From: Granulosicoccus sp964594905 | GTDB taxonomy: Bacteria > Pseudomonadota > Gammaproteobacteria > Granulosicoccales > Granulosicoccaceae | Direction of reading: 5' to 3' | DNA length: 64,000 nt | Assembly (NCBI GenBank): GCA_964594905.1 | Contig: CAZQOI010000006.1 | Location: 12,844-76,843 of the forward strand | Shown: positions 26,122-36,081 of the stretch, piece by piece | Position numbering within the stretch: the stretch's first letter is position 1 | How the letters are laid out: each line of letters begins with the position of its first letter | Notes under the pieces: model-generated | The model's input: the letters and a program-made list of their open reading frames with translations, nothing else | Told to the model about the DNA's origin: nothing | Database searches by the model: none | Translations under genes and position numbers: made by a program

Positions 26122-28237
26122 ACTTTGCTTTGAAAAGTGCCACTTGCAAAGACTGAAGCTCGCGATTGATTGTCTTCAGAGTTATTTTGTTTTGCAGATC
26201 ACTTTGCGCGGTAAAGCGTAGCTCAGTAAACGCGTTCTCAAGCTGATGCAGTCTTGTCGCCTGTGCTGGTTCGGCTTCGGCCACGCGTTGTAGGAAATCT
26301 CCTGGTGTTTCTGCGTTGCCGCGAGTAAATCCACGTTGCGCAAGCATTCGGCATAAGCGTTGCCATGATCTTTCTGTCGCACTGAGCTTTGCGTTGGCCA
26401 GAGTAGGTAGGCCAAGCACGGCAAAACACCACAAGGCGGCCGCGAACATGATACCCACTGCGATCTGCCACAGCTTTGGCGTTGGTAATCCGAATTTTTT
26501 CAGCAAACCAAGCTGCGAATCGTTGTCAAAATCGACGACCAGACGTTGCCACTGATGATTCATTGAATCCCATCTTAGTTGCATGTCCTTTAACCATCCA
26601 CCGTCGAGTCGTGCCATACGCGGAAGCGTATCGCCTTCTGGTAAGGCGGATGCCACGCCACGCTCGACTCTGGATGGGGCTACCGCTGCAGTCGGATCAT
26701 AGCGTTGCCACGCACCATCGATAAAAGCTTCTGTCCAGGCGTGAGCGTCGGATTGTCGAACGATCATGTAGTCTTCATTTATCTCGCCACCTTGATAGCC
26801 AGTGACTATGCGTGAGTGAATACCAGCACTGCGCATCATGACGACAAAGGCTGCTGCATAGTGTTCGCAGAACCCTGAACGAGTTTGAAACATGAATTCG
26901 TCAACGGGCGAATCTCCTAACAGCTGGGGTTTCAAGGTGTAACGGTATGGATTCTCGTTGAAGTGTTTGAGTACCTTCTGTGCGTACTCGGCGTCGGAAC
27001 CGGCGCTTGCACGTAGCTCTCTGGCAAATGCCATAGTGCGGCTATTCTTGCCAGCGAGTTGCAAAGTGTCCGTTGAGGGTCTTGTCAAAGGTACGAGACG
27101 ATCACTTAGACTTGAGCGTTGGCGATAGCGCAGCACCTGTAGTACTGGGTCGTCACTGACAAGCTGTCCATCAGCGAGTAAGCGACCAGCGGCGTTCTGT
27201 GAACGATCAGCTGCTGATCTCGTAGCGGTTGCTGCAGAATTGTTTTCGTTTTCGATCAAACCTGTCTCGGGTAAGGAAACAGGGTTGTCTAACGCGAACA
27301 ACCAGCGTTGTTTGTGCGGCTGCAATGTGACGGTATAACTTACCGCGTCTGATAGGTTTGTTTCACCGTTTGCCGAACGTTGGTTTTGCACTGGTACTTC
27401 GATAGCTCGTTGGCCTTTGGACCACTGTTGACCATCGAAATTCGTGAGTACCGGGCCTCGCCAGTAACGCATGGCATTTGGCGGCGGTGCCTCATCGAAA
27501 TCGACGCGGAACGCCACAGTAGGTGACTGAATAAGACTGGCGATCGAACCCGGGTTCATGGTATCTGACAGGCCAGTTGTTGCCATTGCATCCTCTGGCA
27601 GCGACCAAAGAGGGCCAGGTAGGCGAGGAAATACAATGAACAGCAGCGCTGCCAGAGGCAGGCCTTGAAGCAACAGTTTACCTATGAGTTTTAGTTGGGA
27701 TTTACTACTTGTCGGGTTTTTGGGATCGCGTAAGATCGCTAGGGCATGACCTAGCGCAACGACAGCCGGTAAGGTCACGATTGCTGACAAAATACTTTGT
27801 GAGTAAAAATATTGTGTAAGTAGTAGAAAGGCTGCAAGACATAACAGCAGTGTGGCATCGTTAGGGCGTTTTAATTCTGCACTTTTAGCAGCAACAAGCA
27901 AGAACAGAAAAGCAACTGATGGATCACGACCCAGAAAGTATCCATACTGTAGCCTGATAATAATTGCAGCCGCAATCGCTATGCCCGTTATCGCCAGTGG
28001 TGACAGTAACTGCTTTAACACTCGCTTTTCCGGAAATCGCAGTGCGCATAAGCGCAAGGAAACGATACCGCTGCCCAGCAGTGTGACCCAAAGTGGAAGA
28101 TGCAGTACGTGTGGCAGCTGTACCAAGAACAACAGGACGATAAGCGCCTTGATTGTACGTGAGTCGAGTTCTGAGGTATCCCTACCGCTAACGGTTAAGC
28201 GTTTTGGAAACACCTTGGCTATTGCCGACAGACTCAT
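26105..28237 (-). CDS. tgpA: TgpA-type transglutaminase-like membrane protein (DUF3488)
   Basis: A protein of 710 residues. The N-terminal 200 residues hold about six hydrophobic helices (DUF3488), followed by a periplasmic transglutaminase-like domain with the triad Cys457 in GFCEHYAA, His499 in DAHAWTEAF and Asp514 in RYDPTA, all intact. A late hydrophobic helix near residues 590-610 and a cytoplasmic DUF4129-like tail close it. The Pseudomonas homologue TgpA is essential and its domain has transglutaminase activity. It overlaps DUF58 by four bases (ATGA); MoxR leads the operon. The 3' end overlaps the convergent enolase-family gene by 17 bp. Confidence 0.9.
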   Translation of the reverse strand: MSLSAIAKVFPKRLTVSGRDTSELDSRTIKALIVLLFLVQLPHVLHLPLWVTLLGSGIVSLRLCALRFPEKRVLKQLLSPLAITGIAIAAAIIIRLQYGYFLGRDPSVAFLFLLVAAKSAELKRPNDATLLLCLAAFLLLTQYFYSQSILSAIVTLPAVVALGHALAILRDPKNPTSSKSQLKLIGKLLLQGLPLAALLFIVFPRLPGPLWSLPEDAMATTGLSDTMNPGSIASLIQSPTVAFRVDFDEAPPPNAMRYWRGPVLTNFDGQQWSKGQRAIEVPVQNQRSANGETNLSDAVSYTVTLQPHKQRWLFALDNPVSLPETGLIENENNSAATATRSAADRSQNAAGRLLADGQLVSDDPVLQVLRYRQRSSLSDRLVPLTRPSTDTLQLAGKNSRTMAFARELRASAGSDAEYAQKVLKHFNENPYRYTLKPQLLGDSPVDEFMFQTRSGFCEHYAAAFVVMMRSAGIHSRIVTGYQGGEINEDYMIVRQSDAHAWTEAFIDGAWQRYDPTAAVAPSRVERGVASALPEGDTLPRMARLDGGWLKDMQLRWDSMNHQWQRLVVDFDNDSQLGLLKKFGLPTPKLWQIAVGIMFAAALWCFAVLGLPTLANAKLSATERSWQRLCRMLAQRGFTRGNAETPGDFLQRVAEAEPAQATRLHQLENAFTELRFTAQSDLQNKITLKTINRELQSLQVALFKAKFSLVR

Positions 28238-29187
28238 TGCTGGTTTCCGTGCAATGCGAGTGCGGTCAATGCTTTTTGTCTCTGCTCAGGGCCGTGGTTG
28301 AACTCAAGTTTGTTGCTCGGCAAGCTGAGTGCATAGTCGGCGTTGCCAGAGTCCGCCAGCAATACCCATGCAGTGAGACGTGACAACTGTGCTTCAAGTG
28401 TGGCGAGACGCGCCTGTTCAAGCGAGAATTCAGCTCGGGCATCTGCCTTCTCGGTATCGAAAGTTCGGACCTTTAAACCAAGGCCACGGGCAGCAGACTT
28501 CCAGGCAATCGAACCAATAGAATCGCCCGCCTGGTAGTCACGCAGCCCAGATACATCACCTTGCACTGCGATGGCTTGATGATTTCCGTCGGCCTCAGTC
28601 AATACACTTGGCAGCTGTGGCGGATCTACCTCAGGTGCCGGGTACACAATACCTTTGATATCGGCGTGCAGGTAGCTCCAGCTGGTCCATAGTCCAAGTG
28701 GCCAGTCACTTTGCAAGGTTAATCGTCCCAGAGCTTGGTAGCCACGTGTATGTACCTCGGTGTTCATTGTCACACTGACACTTTGCATTGAATCGATAGC
28801 AAGGCCATTACTTCGACAATGCGGCGTTACCAGGTTGAGGCCATGCTTGTCGTTACCGCTTGGATTTTTCAGTTTTAATGAAAAAGGTAAATGAGAACCA
28901 GAAAATGCATCACCACAGCTAATCTGTTGAACAACAATTCCTGATAGATTCTTGTAAGTGTGCAGAAGCGTGGCCGCGAATAGTCCTGTTAAAAGAAAAC
29001 ACAATGCGTAACCCAGGCTAAGTGCATAGTTGATTGATGCGATCAGCATCAACAGAAGGGCTGCGAGAAATGCCCAACCTCTCCGTGTTGGTAATATATA
29101 GATGCGTTGATGCTCTACCGTGTGTGGCAGCTCATCAATTGCGCGTGTCCTGAATAGACGTTGCCAGATGCGGGGCAGAATTTTCAT
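28234..29187 (-). CDS. DUF58 domain protein
   Basis: A protein of 317 residues. Two hydrophobic segments near residues 32-72 are followed by an immunoglobulin-like stretch and the DUF58 core GLRDYQAGDSIGSIAWKSAA with GLKVRTFDTEKAD. DUF58 proteins accompany MoxR ATPases and transglutaminase-like proteins; their biochemical role is unclear and may be to present substrates for MoxR-dependent maturation. GGAAG lies six bases ahead of the ATG. The stop overlaps the tgpA start. Confidence 0.9.
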   Translation of the reverse strand: MKILPRIWQRLFRTRAIDELPHTVEHQRIYILPTRRGWAFLAALLLMLIASINYALSLGYALCFLLTGLFAATLLHTYKNLSGIVVQQISCGDAFSGSHLPFSLKLKNPSGNDKHGLNLVTPHCRSNGLAIDSMQSVSVTMNTEVHTRGYQALGRLTLQSDWPLGLWTSWSYLHADIKGIVYPAPEVDPPQLPSVLTEADGNHQAIAVQGDVSGLRDYQAGDSIGSIAWKSAARGLGLKVRTFDTEKADARAEFSLEQARLATLEAQLSRLTAWVLLADSGNADYALSLPSNKLEFNHGPEQRQKALTALALHGNQQ

Positions 29188-29200
29188 TATGCTTCCGGGT

Positions 29201-30166
29201 TCAGGGCATCGAAACCTGTTCGAGAATTTCCGCTGCTAATAGGTGTCCACTACTGACGCGTCCGGTTAATCTGTGTCCACTCATCGCTGGAAATACAGCT
29301 TTCACATCGTCGGGTAGAACATGGTTGCGTCCGTTGACAAAGGCGTAGGCGCGCACCAGACGCACCAGGTTCAGACCTGCCCTTGGACTCAAGCCCGTTC
29401 CTTGGTGAACAACGCCTTCTCTGGTTATGGATAACAGTGCCTGGATGTAGTCAAAGATTGGTGCTGCGATATGCACGCTTGTTGCAGCTTCCGACCAAGC
29501 CAAAACCTGATCTGGATCAGCGATAGCCTTGGTGTCGGATAGAGCGCTTCGTCTGTCACCATGTTCGAGTAGTTCACGTTCAGTCTTTTCATCGGGATAC
29601 CCGATTTCAATACCCACTAAAAAACGGTCCAGTTGTGATTCGGGCAGTGGGTATGCACCAAGTTGATCCGCTGGGTTCTGAGTTGCGATAACAAAGAAGT
29701 CATCGTTAAGTGGATAGGTGTTTCCGTCAACCGACACTTGGCGCTCTTCCATTGCTTCGAGTAACGCACTTTGCGCTTTTGGTGGCGCTCGATTGATTTC
29801 GTCAGCTAGCAGAATTGATGTAAAGACTGGGCCTTGTTTGAACTCGAACTCCTGAGTTGTCGAGTTGAATATCGACGCACCGACAACATCGGCAGGAAGC
29901 AGGTCACTGGTGAACTGTACTCGCGACCAGTCCATACCAAGGGTTGCTCCAAGCGCTTGAGCCAGTGTCGTCTTTCCGACACCTGGCACGTCTTCGATCA
30001 GAAGGTGTCCGCGCGCAATCAGACAGCTCAACGCCAATGTCACCTGCTCACGCTTGCCAAGAAGAATTCGCTCCAGCGCGCTCAACGTGGACGAAACGGA
30101 TTCATCACTCCCGTTGGGCAATGTGGAACTGAAGCTATGAATATCGGCGGACGCTGTTTGGCTCAT
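29201..30166 (-). CDS. MoxR family AAA+ ATPase
   Basis: An AAA+ ATPase of 321 residues of the MoxR class. Walker A is EDVPGVGKTT, the MoxR-specific RVQFTSDLLPADVVG follows, Walker B is LLADEINRAPP, and ATQNPADQLGAYPLPESQLDRF holds sensor and arginine-finger residues. MoxR proteins act as chaperone-like ATPases that mature protein complexes. The frame extends 30 codons to a GTG at 30256, but the ATG at 30166 fits the family better. It leads the moxR-DUF58-tgpA operon; no VWA (BatA/BatB) gene is included. Confidence 0.92.
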   Translation of the reverse strand: MSQTASADIHSFSSTLPNGSDESVSSTLSALERILLGKREQVTLALSCLIARGHLLIEDVPGVGKTTLAQALGATLGMDWSRVQFTSDLLPADVVGASIFNSTTQEFEFKQGPVFTSILLADEINRAPPKAQSALLEAMEERQVSVDGNTYPLNDDFFVIATQNPADQLGAYPLPESQLDRFLVGIEIGYPDEKTERELLEHGDRRSALSDTKAIADPDQVLAWSEAATSVHIAAPIFDYIQALLSITREGVVHQGTGLSPRAGLNLVRLVRAYAFVNGRNHVLPDDVKAVFPAMSGHRLTGRVSSGHLLAAEILEQVSMP

Positions 30167-30523
30167 GCTGTTGATTTGGATGTTAGTTGTGTGACCCGTG
30201 AAAAAGGTATCGGCTGATCCGGCTGCGGCTCTTGCTTGAGAGGGCTTGCAAGTCACTGAAATTCAGCAACAAGCATCCACTTTGTGAACAATCCCTCAAA
30301 TTGAATGCTGTGATTTCAGAGGCATCAGATAGTCGCAGTGCGCCCGGGTTCCACATTTCCAGAAAGCTGTAAGCCAGCGTCTTGGCGCCAGGATCCGCGA
30401 GAACAGTAGTGTGATCATTTTAGAGTTCGATTCATCAGTAACAGGATTCATTAGTAAAAGTTAGGGTGCTGGATGCGCTATTGCTATACTGGGCGCGTTT
30501 CCCTGAACCCGTTACAGCGCTTC

Positions 30524-33334
30524 ATGCGTGTGAAAAATTTTCTTAAATCCACATCACACCAGCACAAGGATCCGACTGTGCGCCGAAACAGCCTCGAAGA
30601 GCTGGATGCGGCAGACAGTGATGCTCATGCAATCATTGTTGAATTAGCCATCAATGATAAGGATGTGAATGTCCGCACAGCTGCCATTGCCAAGCTGACA
30701 GATCTTGCAGTACTTCGCGAGTTACTAGACGCTAATGGTGACAATGCAGAGTCCATTCGTGGTGCTGCAGAATTACGTTTTTCCGAATTGCTAGAGCAAG
30801 AGGCAGTGAGTGATATAGCGGTGCGGGCCTTGTTGTCATCGCACGCGTCACGGCTTGCCGTATCAATTGCATCAGCGAGTGCTGCGAAAACCCAACGAGA
30901 AATGGCACTTGAAGTGATCAGTGATGAGTCTACGTTGCTTGAAGTTGTGCAACAAACCCGCGCGCATGACACACGTCTTGCTGCAGCAACACGTTTGACG
31001 CAACACGACACTATTCGTGCGGCACTTCTTGCTGTTCGCTCTCGCGACAAGGTTGTTGCCAAACAATTGCAGCAACGCCTGGACGATGAGGCAGCGCGCG
31101 AAGCAGAGCGTATCGCTACCACGCACTCAATAGGTGCGGCTTTGCAGTCTGCTGAGGAATTATCCAATACGGTTTGGTCGCCTCAGTTCAAAGGTCGATA
31201 TCAAGCGCTCGAACAACGCTGGAAGGGTTTTGATGATGCTGATACAGCTGATCATCAACTCGCCTTTAGCAATGCCATGGAGAAGGCAGCTAACATTATC
31301 ACCGCGCAGGAAGAGAAAGCTTCCGTGGAGGCAAAAGCTGCAGAAGCTGCAAAGGCATCATCAGCTGAGAGTTCAGATGAAGCAGTAACACCTGTGGTGG
31401 CAACGGTTGTAGAGCCCAGTTCCGAACTCAAATCCTTGATCGCCAAGATTGATGATTGTGCTATCGATGGCTTGCCTGAAACCTTGCAAAGTCTTGAGGG
31501 CGAAGCTGCTGGTTTTCCCGATGATGCGAAGAAGCTTTTTCAGCATGCTCAAGCGGTTTTGGTGCTGTTCAATCCGCCGTTCGAGATGCAGAAGGCGCGT
31601 CCAGTGGCTCTCAAGCAGCGCATAAAACGCGTTGAATCATTATTGAAAACTGACAGCCTGTTGCCAGGCGTTGATGTTGACAAACTTAAGTACATTGAAG
31701 AATGCAAAACTCATTTACCAGCTTTGCAAAACAGGGTTGGCAAGGCTGAGCAAGAATCGGCTGATCGAGTAAAGGCTACTCATCGCCAGTTTGCTGCCTT
31801 GTCCGGCATCATCAAGGAGGGCAAGTGGGGTCCGGCAAACAGCATGATGCGTCGATTGCAAAAAAAGATCGATGTCATGGAGCCTGCCGAACGCTCCGGG
31901 CTTGATGAGAAATTGAATCGCGCTACTGCACAATTGACTGAAATGGCTGATTGGCAGGATTTCGCTGCCCGACCAAAGCTTGAAGCCTTGTGCGAATCGA
32001 TGGAGGCGTTACCAGCAAAATCGTTGAAACCCGAACCGCTCGCAAAGGAAGTGCGGGAGTTGCAAAAAGCCTGGAAAGGCCTGGGCGTCAGCCGCGCGTC
32101 CAATGAGCTTTGGACTCGCTTCAAAACTGCAGGGGATACTGCATACGAACCGTGTAAGGCGTGGTTTGATGAGAAGCAACAGCAGCGTCAGGTAAAGCTT
32201 GATGCCAAGGCCGCGTTGTGTACGGAGCTTGAAGCAGCAGCAGCATCTCTCGGTGACACTGACATCGATTACAAGGCAGTACAGAAACGAGTCAACAACG
32301 CCAAACGTGAATGGACCAAAAATCGAATACAGGACCGAAAACCCGACAGGGCACTTGAATCTCGGTTCTCAGATGCGCTAAAGCCGTTTGATGCCGCCTT
32401 GGCAGAGCAATACGATGCGAATGCCGTGGCCAAGCAAGCTTTGATTGACAAGGTCGCCGCGTTGGCGGAGGGGGATATCACCCAACACAGCGCCAATCAG
32501 GCAAAGAGTCTTTTGAGTGCCTGGAAGCTCGTTGGCGTCATGCGGCGTAAGGAAGATCAAACCCTGTGGGAAGTTTTCAACGGGCATCTTGGCACTATCT
32601 TCAAACATCAAAATAAGGTTGAGCGCGACAAAAAGCGTGCTGGCCTTGAGCACGTATTCCGAGCCAAGGACATCATCAAAAAGCTTAAATCCTTGTCGCG
32701 TGCCGATGACATAGATGAAGCTGAAGTTCAGTCTCTAGCGGTTGAGTTTCAAGGCTTGGCTGATTTTCCAGATCGTGACAAGAAATTTTTACTGCGTGAT
32801 TTTCGTGGTGCGATGGATGCGTGTGGTCGGGTTCAGGACAAGGCTTCAAAACGTCGCGTGCATGCTGAACTTGAAGAACGTCTACGTTTGGTTGGTCTCT
32901 GTGAGCAACTTGAAACGGCAATTGAGGATCCATCCGCAAGTAGTGATACCTTGCGTGAGGATGTTACACATGCCTGGGATGCTACAGAGGCAAAGCTTAG
33001 CCGAGACGTTGCGGTCAAGCTCGAGGCGCGACGAGATGCCGCACTGTCCCATCTTGACAACGGAACACAACCAGACTTTGCCGCTAATGAAGAATTACGG
33101 CGCGACTTACTGATAAGAATGGAAGTGGCTGCGGATATTGAAACACCTGCTGACGACAAAGCGCGGCGCATGAAGTATCAGCTGGCGCATTTGCAGGAAG
33201 GTATGAGTAGCGCGGGTGAAGACAAGAAATCAGTACTTGCAGTGCTCGAAAGCGAATGGCTTAGTGCACCACCAGTCAAGCAAGCAGTTCGCGATAGTTT
33301 GCAATCTCGATATCTGAAAGCGTGCAAGCGCTAA
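30524..33334 (+). CDS. DUF349 domain-containing protein
   Basis: A cytoplasmic, mostly alpha-helical protein of about 936 residues with an N-terminal HEAT-like region (KDPTVRRNSLEELDAADSD, NDKDVNVRTAAIAKL) and multiple DUF349 repeats in the second half, such as LWTRFKTAGDTAYEPCKAWF and WEVFNGHLGTIFKHQ. Charged coiled-coil segments near residues 280-330 are Ala/Glu-rich. No enzyme motif is visible. DUF349 proteins are widespread in proteobacteria with unknown function. Two starts are possible: ATG 30473 or ATG 30524. A TATACT box at 30485-30490 lies between them and favours the second. EAL and APH genes follow on the same strand. Confidence 0.8.
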   Translation: MRVKNFLKSTSHQHKDPTVRRNSLEELDAADSDAHAIIVELAINDKDVNVRTAAIAKLTDLAVLRELLDANGDNAESIRGAAELRFSELLEQEAVSDIAVRALLSSHASRLAVSIASASAAKTQREMALEVISDESTLLEVVQQTRAHDTRLAAATRLTQHDTIRAALLAVRSRDKVVAKQLQQRLDDEAAREAERIATTHSIGAALQSAEELSNTVWSPQFKGRYQALEQRWKGFDDADTADHQLAFSNAMEKAANIITAQEEKASVEAKAAEAAKASSAESSDEAVTPVVATVVEPSSELKSLIAKIDDCAIDGLPETLQSLEGEAAGFPDDAKKLFQHAQAVLVLFNPPFEMQKARPVALKQRIKRVESLLKTDSLLPGVDVDKLKYIEECKTHLPALQNRVGKAEQESADRVKATHRQFAALSGIIKEGKWGPANSMMRRLQKKIDVMEPAERSGLDEKLNRATAQLTEMADWQDFAARPKLEALCESMEALPAKSLKPEPLAKEVRELQKAWKGLGVSRASNELWTRFKTAGDTAYEPCKAWFDEKQQQRQVKLDAKAALCTELEAAAASLGDTDIDYKAVQKRVNNAKREWTKNRIQDRKPDRALESRFSDALKPFDAALAEQYDANAVAKQALIDKVAALAEGDITQHSANQAKSLLSAWKLVGVMRRKEDQTLWEVFNGHLGTIFKHQNKVERDKKRAGLEHVFRAKDIIKKLKSLSRADDIDEAEVQSLAVEFQGLADFPDRDKKFLLRDFRGAMDACGRVQDKASKRRVHAELEERLRLVGLCEQLETAIEDPSASSDTLREDVTHAWDATEAKLSRDVAVKLEARRDAALSHLDNGTQPDFAANEELRRDLLIRMEVAADIETPADDKARRMKYQLAHLQEGMSSAGEDKKSVLAVLESEWLSAPPVKQAVRDSLQSRYLKACKR

Positions 33335-33347
33335 AGTTGACATCACC

Positions 33348-34520
33348 GTGAATACTCCCCTGACGCGCGCCACGCTAGAGCGCGCCATGAGTAACGACGA
33401 ATTGGTGTTGTATTACCAGCCCAAGATATGTCTGCTACGTGGTGATGTCATTGGCGCGGAGGCCTTGGTCCGTTGGGCAGATGGCAACCGTGAAGTCATT
33501 CCACCAGATGAATTTTTGCCGCTTGTCGAAAGCAGTGGACTATTGCACGATCTCACCATGCAGTTGCTGGATCAAGTAGCTCATGCTGCAGTTGAATTGC
33601 GTAGTCATGCCAGTGGTCTTGCGTTGTCAATGAACGTTGCGCCAAACGATCTTGCTTCAAACAATATCAGCAACCGGATTGGTGAACTGCTGGCGCAGGA
33701 ATTTATCAGTCCCGAGGATTTGCAGATAGAAATTACCGAAAGTGCGGTAATGAGTAATGTTGAACGTGTCAGAGACGATCTTGAGCGTCTGAACAGGCTA
33801 GGTATCAAAGTATTAATGGATGATTTTGGTACAGGCTATTCTTCGATCGATCGTTTGAGCCAGCTTCCTTTCGACTCGCTGAAACTTGATCAAGGGGTTG
33901 TCAAACGTATGGGTAGCTCAACCCAGAGTATGGATGTGGTGCGTTCGGCGATATCCATGGCGCGTGAACTCAGCATGACGTCAGTTGCCGAGGGGATAGA
34001 GACCGAAGGGGTTTATAACTTCCTGATCGCTAATGGTTGTGAGGAAGCACAGGGTTTCTATATTGCTCGGCCCATGTCGTTGCCGAGTCTTATCGGGTTT
34101 GTCAGCGATTCGCCAAAATTCGAGGGTTCTCAGATTGGCCGAGTACATCAAGCGGCCTTGAACCTGATGCGATTTCGTAAAAGTCTGGTCGATGCGGTCT
34201 ACTGCAGGCGATTGGGTGAAGGTGTGGCGCTGGAATCAGTTATTGATCCAGGCCTTAGTACTGATGTACGCCATTCGCGAATAGGTCAATGGTATTTTGG
34301 AATTGGTCAGCGGCTTGAAAAACTTGAAACGTTCAGAGCCATTGAGAAACCAATGACAGATATGCATGCAACTGGGCAAAATTTCATCCAGTTACTGTCA
34401 TCCAATGTCGATGCAGAAAACCTCGAAAAAGGAATGATCGAAATAGACATGCAGTTTGATCACCTGGTAACACTGCTGCATGCTCTTGAGCGAGATCTTC
34501 TAAGCGAGAAATTACAGTAG
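33348..34520 (+). CDS. EAL-domain c-di-GMP phosphodiesterase with degenerate CZB-like C-terminus
   Basis: A protein of 390 residues without signal or membrane segment. Residues 10-255 are an EAL domain with all catalytic elements: EALVRW at 38-43, SMNVAPNDL, IEITES, DDFGTGYSS, LKLDQG, EGIETEG and QGFYIARP, so it should hydrolyse c-di-GMP. Residues 265-385 resemble the CZB zinc-sensing domain: HSRIGQWYFGIGQR and FRAIEKPMTDMHATG align by eye with CrlGkWy and leepHarlHal. The zinc-ligand Cys would be Ser310 and one His Met336, while His340 is kept. The start is a GTG, 13 bp after the DUF349 gene. Confidence 0.85.
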   Translation: MNTPLTRATLERAMSNDELVLYYQPKICLLRGDVIGAEALVRWADGNREVIPPDEFLPLVESSGLLHDLTMQLLDQVAHAAVELRSHASGLALSMNVAPNDLASNNISNRIGELLAQEFISPEDLQIEITESAVMSNVERVRDDLERLNRLGIKVLMDDFGTGYSSIDRLSQLPFDSLKLDQGVVKRMGSSTQSMDVVRSAISMARELSMTSVAEGIETEGVYNFLIANGCEEAQGFYIARPMSLPSLIGFVSDSPKFEGSQIGRVHQAALNLMRFRKSLVDAVYCRRLGEGVALESVIDPGLSTDVRHSRIGQWYFGIGQRLEKLETFRAIEKPMTDMHATGQNFIQLLSSNVDAENLEKGMIEIDMQFDHLVTLLHALERDLLSEKLQ

Positions 34521-34541
34521 TCGCCACGGAGTTCCTTTCGC

Positions 34542-35432
34542 TTGGCAATCATTCCTGATTTTTTGGTCAAAAGCCAAAGCCAGACACTTGATGGGCGAAG
34601 GTGGCTGGAACGCCTTCCTGTGTTGATCGATGAAATCAGTAATCAATGGGAATTGCAATCACTTCAGCCTATCGATGCTAATGGAAGTTGCTCCTGGGTA
34701 GCCAAGGTCACGCGTCATGGTGAAGAGCTTGTCGTCAAGATTGGCATGCCCCATATGGAGTCGCGCGATGAGGCAAAGGGATTGTTTCTGTGGCAACAAT
34801 CTGCTGCTGATGTAAGCGTGTCACTTTTGGCAGAAGACGACAAACGACAAGCGATGCTGCTTGAGTCTTGTGTCCCCGGCATGCCTTTGAAGTCTCTACC
34901 GGAATTGCAACAAGACGAAGTAGTTTGTTCCACGCTGAAACAACTCTGGCAAGTTTCCACCGAGTCAGCCTTAGCCGTAGGAATCAGAGACCTTGGCGTT
35001 ATGCTTGACTACTGGTGTAAGGATACAAAATTGAAGTACTTGGAAAGCCCTTATGCCGATTATGTTGAAAAAGGCTGTTTGATATACCAGTCGATGCACA
35101 GGAGCACTGTGCATAAATCCTTGTTAGTCACCGATCTGCATGCCGGGAATATATTGTCATCGACGCGATCACCTTGGTTGATGATCGATCCCAAACCATT
35201 TGTTGGGGATCCCGCATATGATGTAACTCAGCACGCCCTGAATTGTCAGCCGCGATTGATGGCGAACCCACGGGCGCTGGTAGTGAGGTTGTCGGTGTTA
35301 TCGGGCTGTGATGCTTATCGTATCGCACAGTGGTTGGCTGCACGCCTTCTCACTGATGATGATCTTAACAACGACAAACTGGCGTGTGCATATGATTTGT
35401 TAAGCGTAACTAGCGATCAATGGCAAGTTTGA
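34542..35432 (+). CDS. APH(6)/hydroxyurea-kinase-like phosphotransferase
   Basis: A protein of 296 residues of the aminoglycoside/hydroxyurea antibiotic resistance kinase family. The ATP-binding Lys is in EELVVKIGMP, the catalytic loop is TDLHAGNIL and the metal-binding motif is WLMIDPKPFVGDPAYDV, the pattern of streptomycin 6-phosphotransferases. Chromosomal members need not confer resistance; the natural substrate is unknown. The start is a TTG at 34542 with CGGAG about ten bases ahead. It follows the EAL gene by 21 bp. The 3' end overlaps the convergent LysE-family gene by 23 bp. Confidence 0.85.
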   Translation: MAIIPDFLVKSQSQTLDGRRWLERLPVLIDEISNQWELQSLQPIDANGSCSWVAKVTRHGEELVVKIGMPHMESRDEAKGLFLWQQSAADVSVSLLAEDDKRQAMLLESCVPGMPLKSLPELQQDEVVCSTLKQLWQVSTESALAVGIRDLGVMLDYWCKDTKLKYLESPYADYVEKGCLIYQSMHRSTVHKSLLVTDLHAGNILSSTRSPWLMIDPKPFVGDPAYDVTQHALNCQPRLMANPRALVVRLSVLSGCDAYRIAQWLAARLLTDDDLNNDKLACAYDLLSVTSDQWQV

Positions 35433-36060
35433 AGGCAAGCCCTACAAAGATCGCAGATGTCAGGTAGTTAAAAAACTTTAACCCGGCTGGTTTCCTCTTG
35501 ATGCTGCGGCCGATACGGCCAGCGTAAATCGCAACCAGAGAATTTATTATCGTTCCACAAAATATTGGTATAGCGCCCAGAAAAAGAAACTGCGTAATGG
35601 TGGAGCCTTTACCTGGATCTACAAATTGCGGCAAAAACGCAAGAATGAACACAGCGACATGAGGGTTCAACAGGTTCACGATCAAGCCTTGTTTGAAATG
35701 CTTGGCTAACACTGGCTGGCTTTCGTCGAAACCGTTTGCAGCATTGTTGATCGCAAAGGTATCGGTTTTTTTAAACACTCCCTGCCAGGCGAGGTACAGC
35801 AGGTAGGCAATGCCTGTCCATCTTATAAGTTCGAATGCTACTGGTTCGACTGCTAGTAAGGCTGCCAAGCCGAACGCCGCCAACAGGGTGTGAACAACAA
35901 CTCCAAGCGAGACACCGAAACTTGCTGCAACGCCAGCGCGTGGTCCGTGATTCAAGCCTTGACCTAAACACAGCAACATATCGTTGCCCGGTGTCAGGTT
36001 AAGCGCAAGTGCGGCTGGAACGAAAAGCCACAAGGTTGCAAGCTCAACTGGAAAGTTCAT
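35410..36060 (-). CDS. LysE family translocator
   Basis: An inner-membrane exporter of 216 residues with about six hydrophobic helices. The family signature LNLTPGNDMLLCLGQGLNHG is near the N-terminus, followed by GVAASFGVSLGVVVHTLLA and KQGLIVNLLNPHVAVFILAF. LysE/RhtB proteins export amino acids or homoserine lactones; the substrate here is not evident. The ATG at 36060 has GGAG at suitable distance; a 19-codon extension upstream is unlikely. An NtrC-like dyad lies 22 bp upstream of this start. Confidence 0.9.
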   Translation of the reverse strand: MNFPVELATLWLFVPAALALNLTPGNDMLLCLGQGLNHGPRAGVAASFGVSLGVVVHTLLAAFGLAALLAVEPVAFELIRWTGIAYLLYLAWQGVFKKTDTFAINNAANGFDESQPVLAKHFKQGLIVNLLNPHVAVFILAFLPQFVDPGKGSTITQFLFLGAIPIFCGTIINSLVAIYAGRIGRSIKRKPAGLKFFNYLTSAIFVGLAFKLAIDR

Positions 36061-36081
36061 ACCGATAAGCTCCACGAGTAA

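Noticed and set aside
34542..35432. Antibiotic resistance gene call for the APH-like kinase
   Set aside because: Chromosomal location, no mobile signs and a broad family make a resistance role unsupported.
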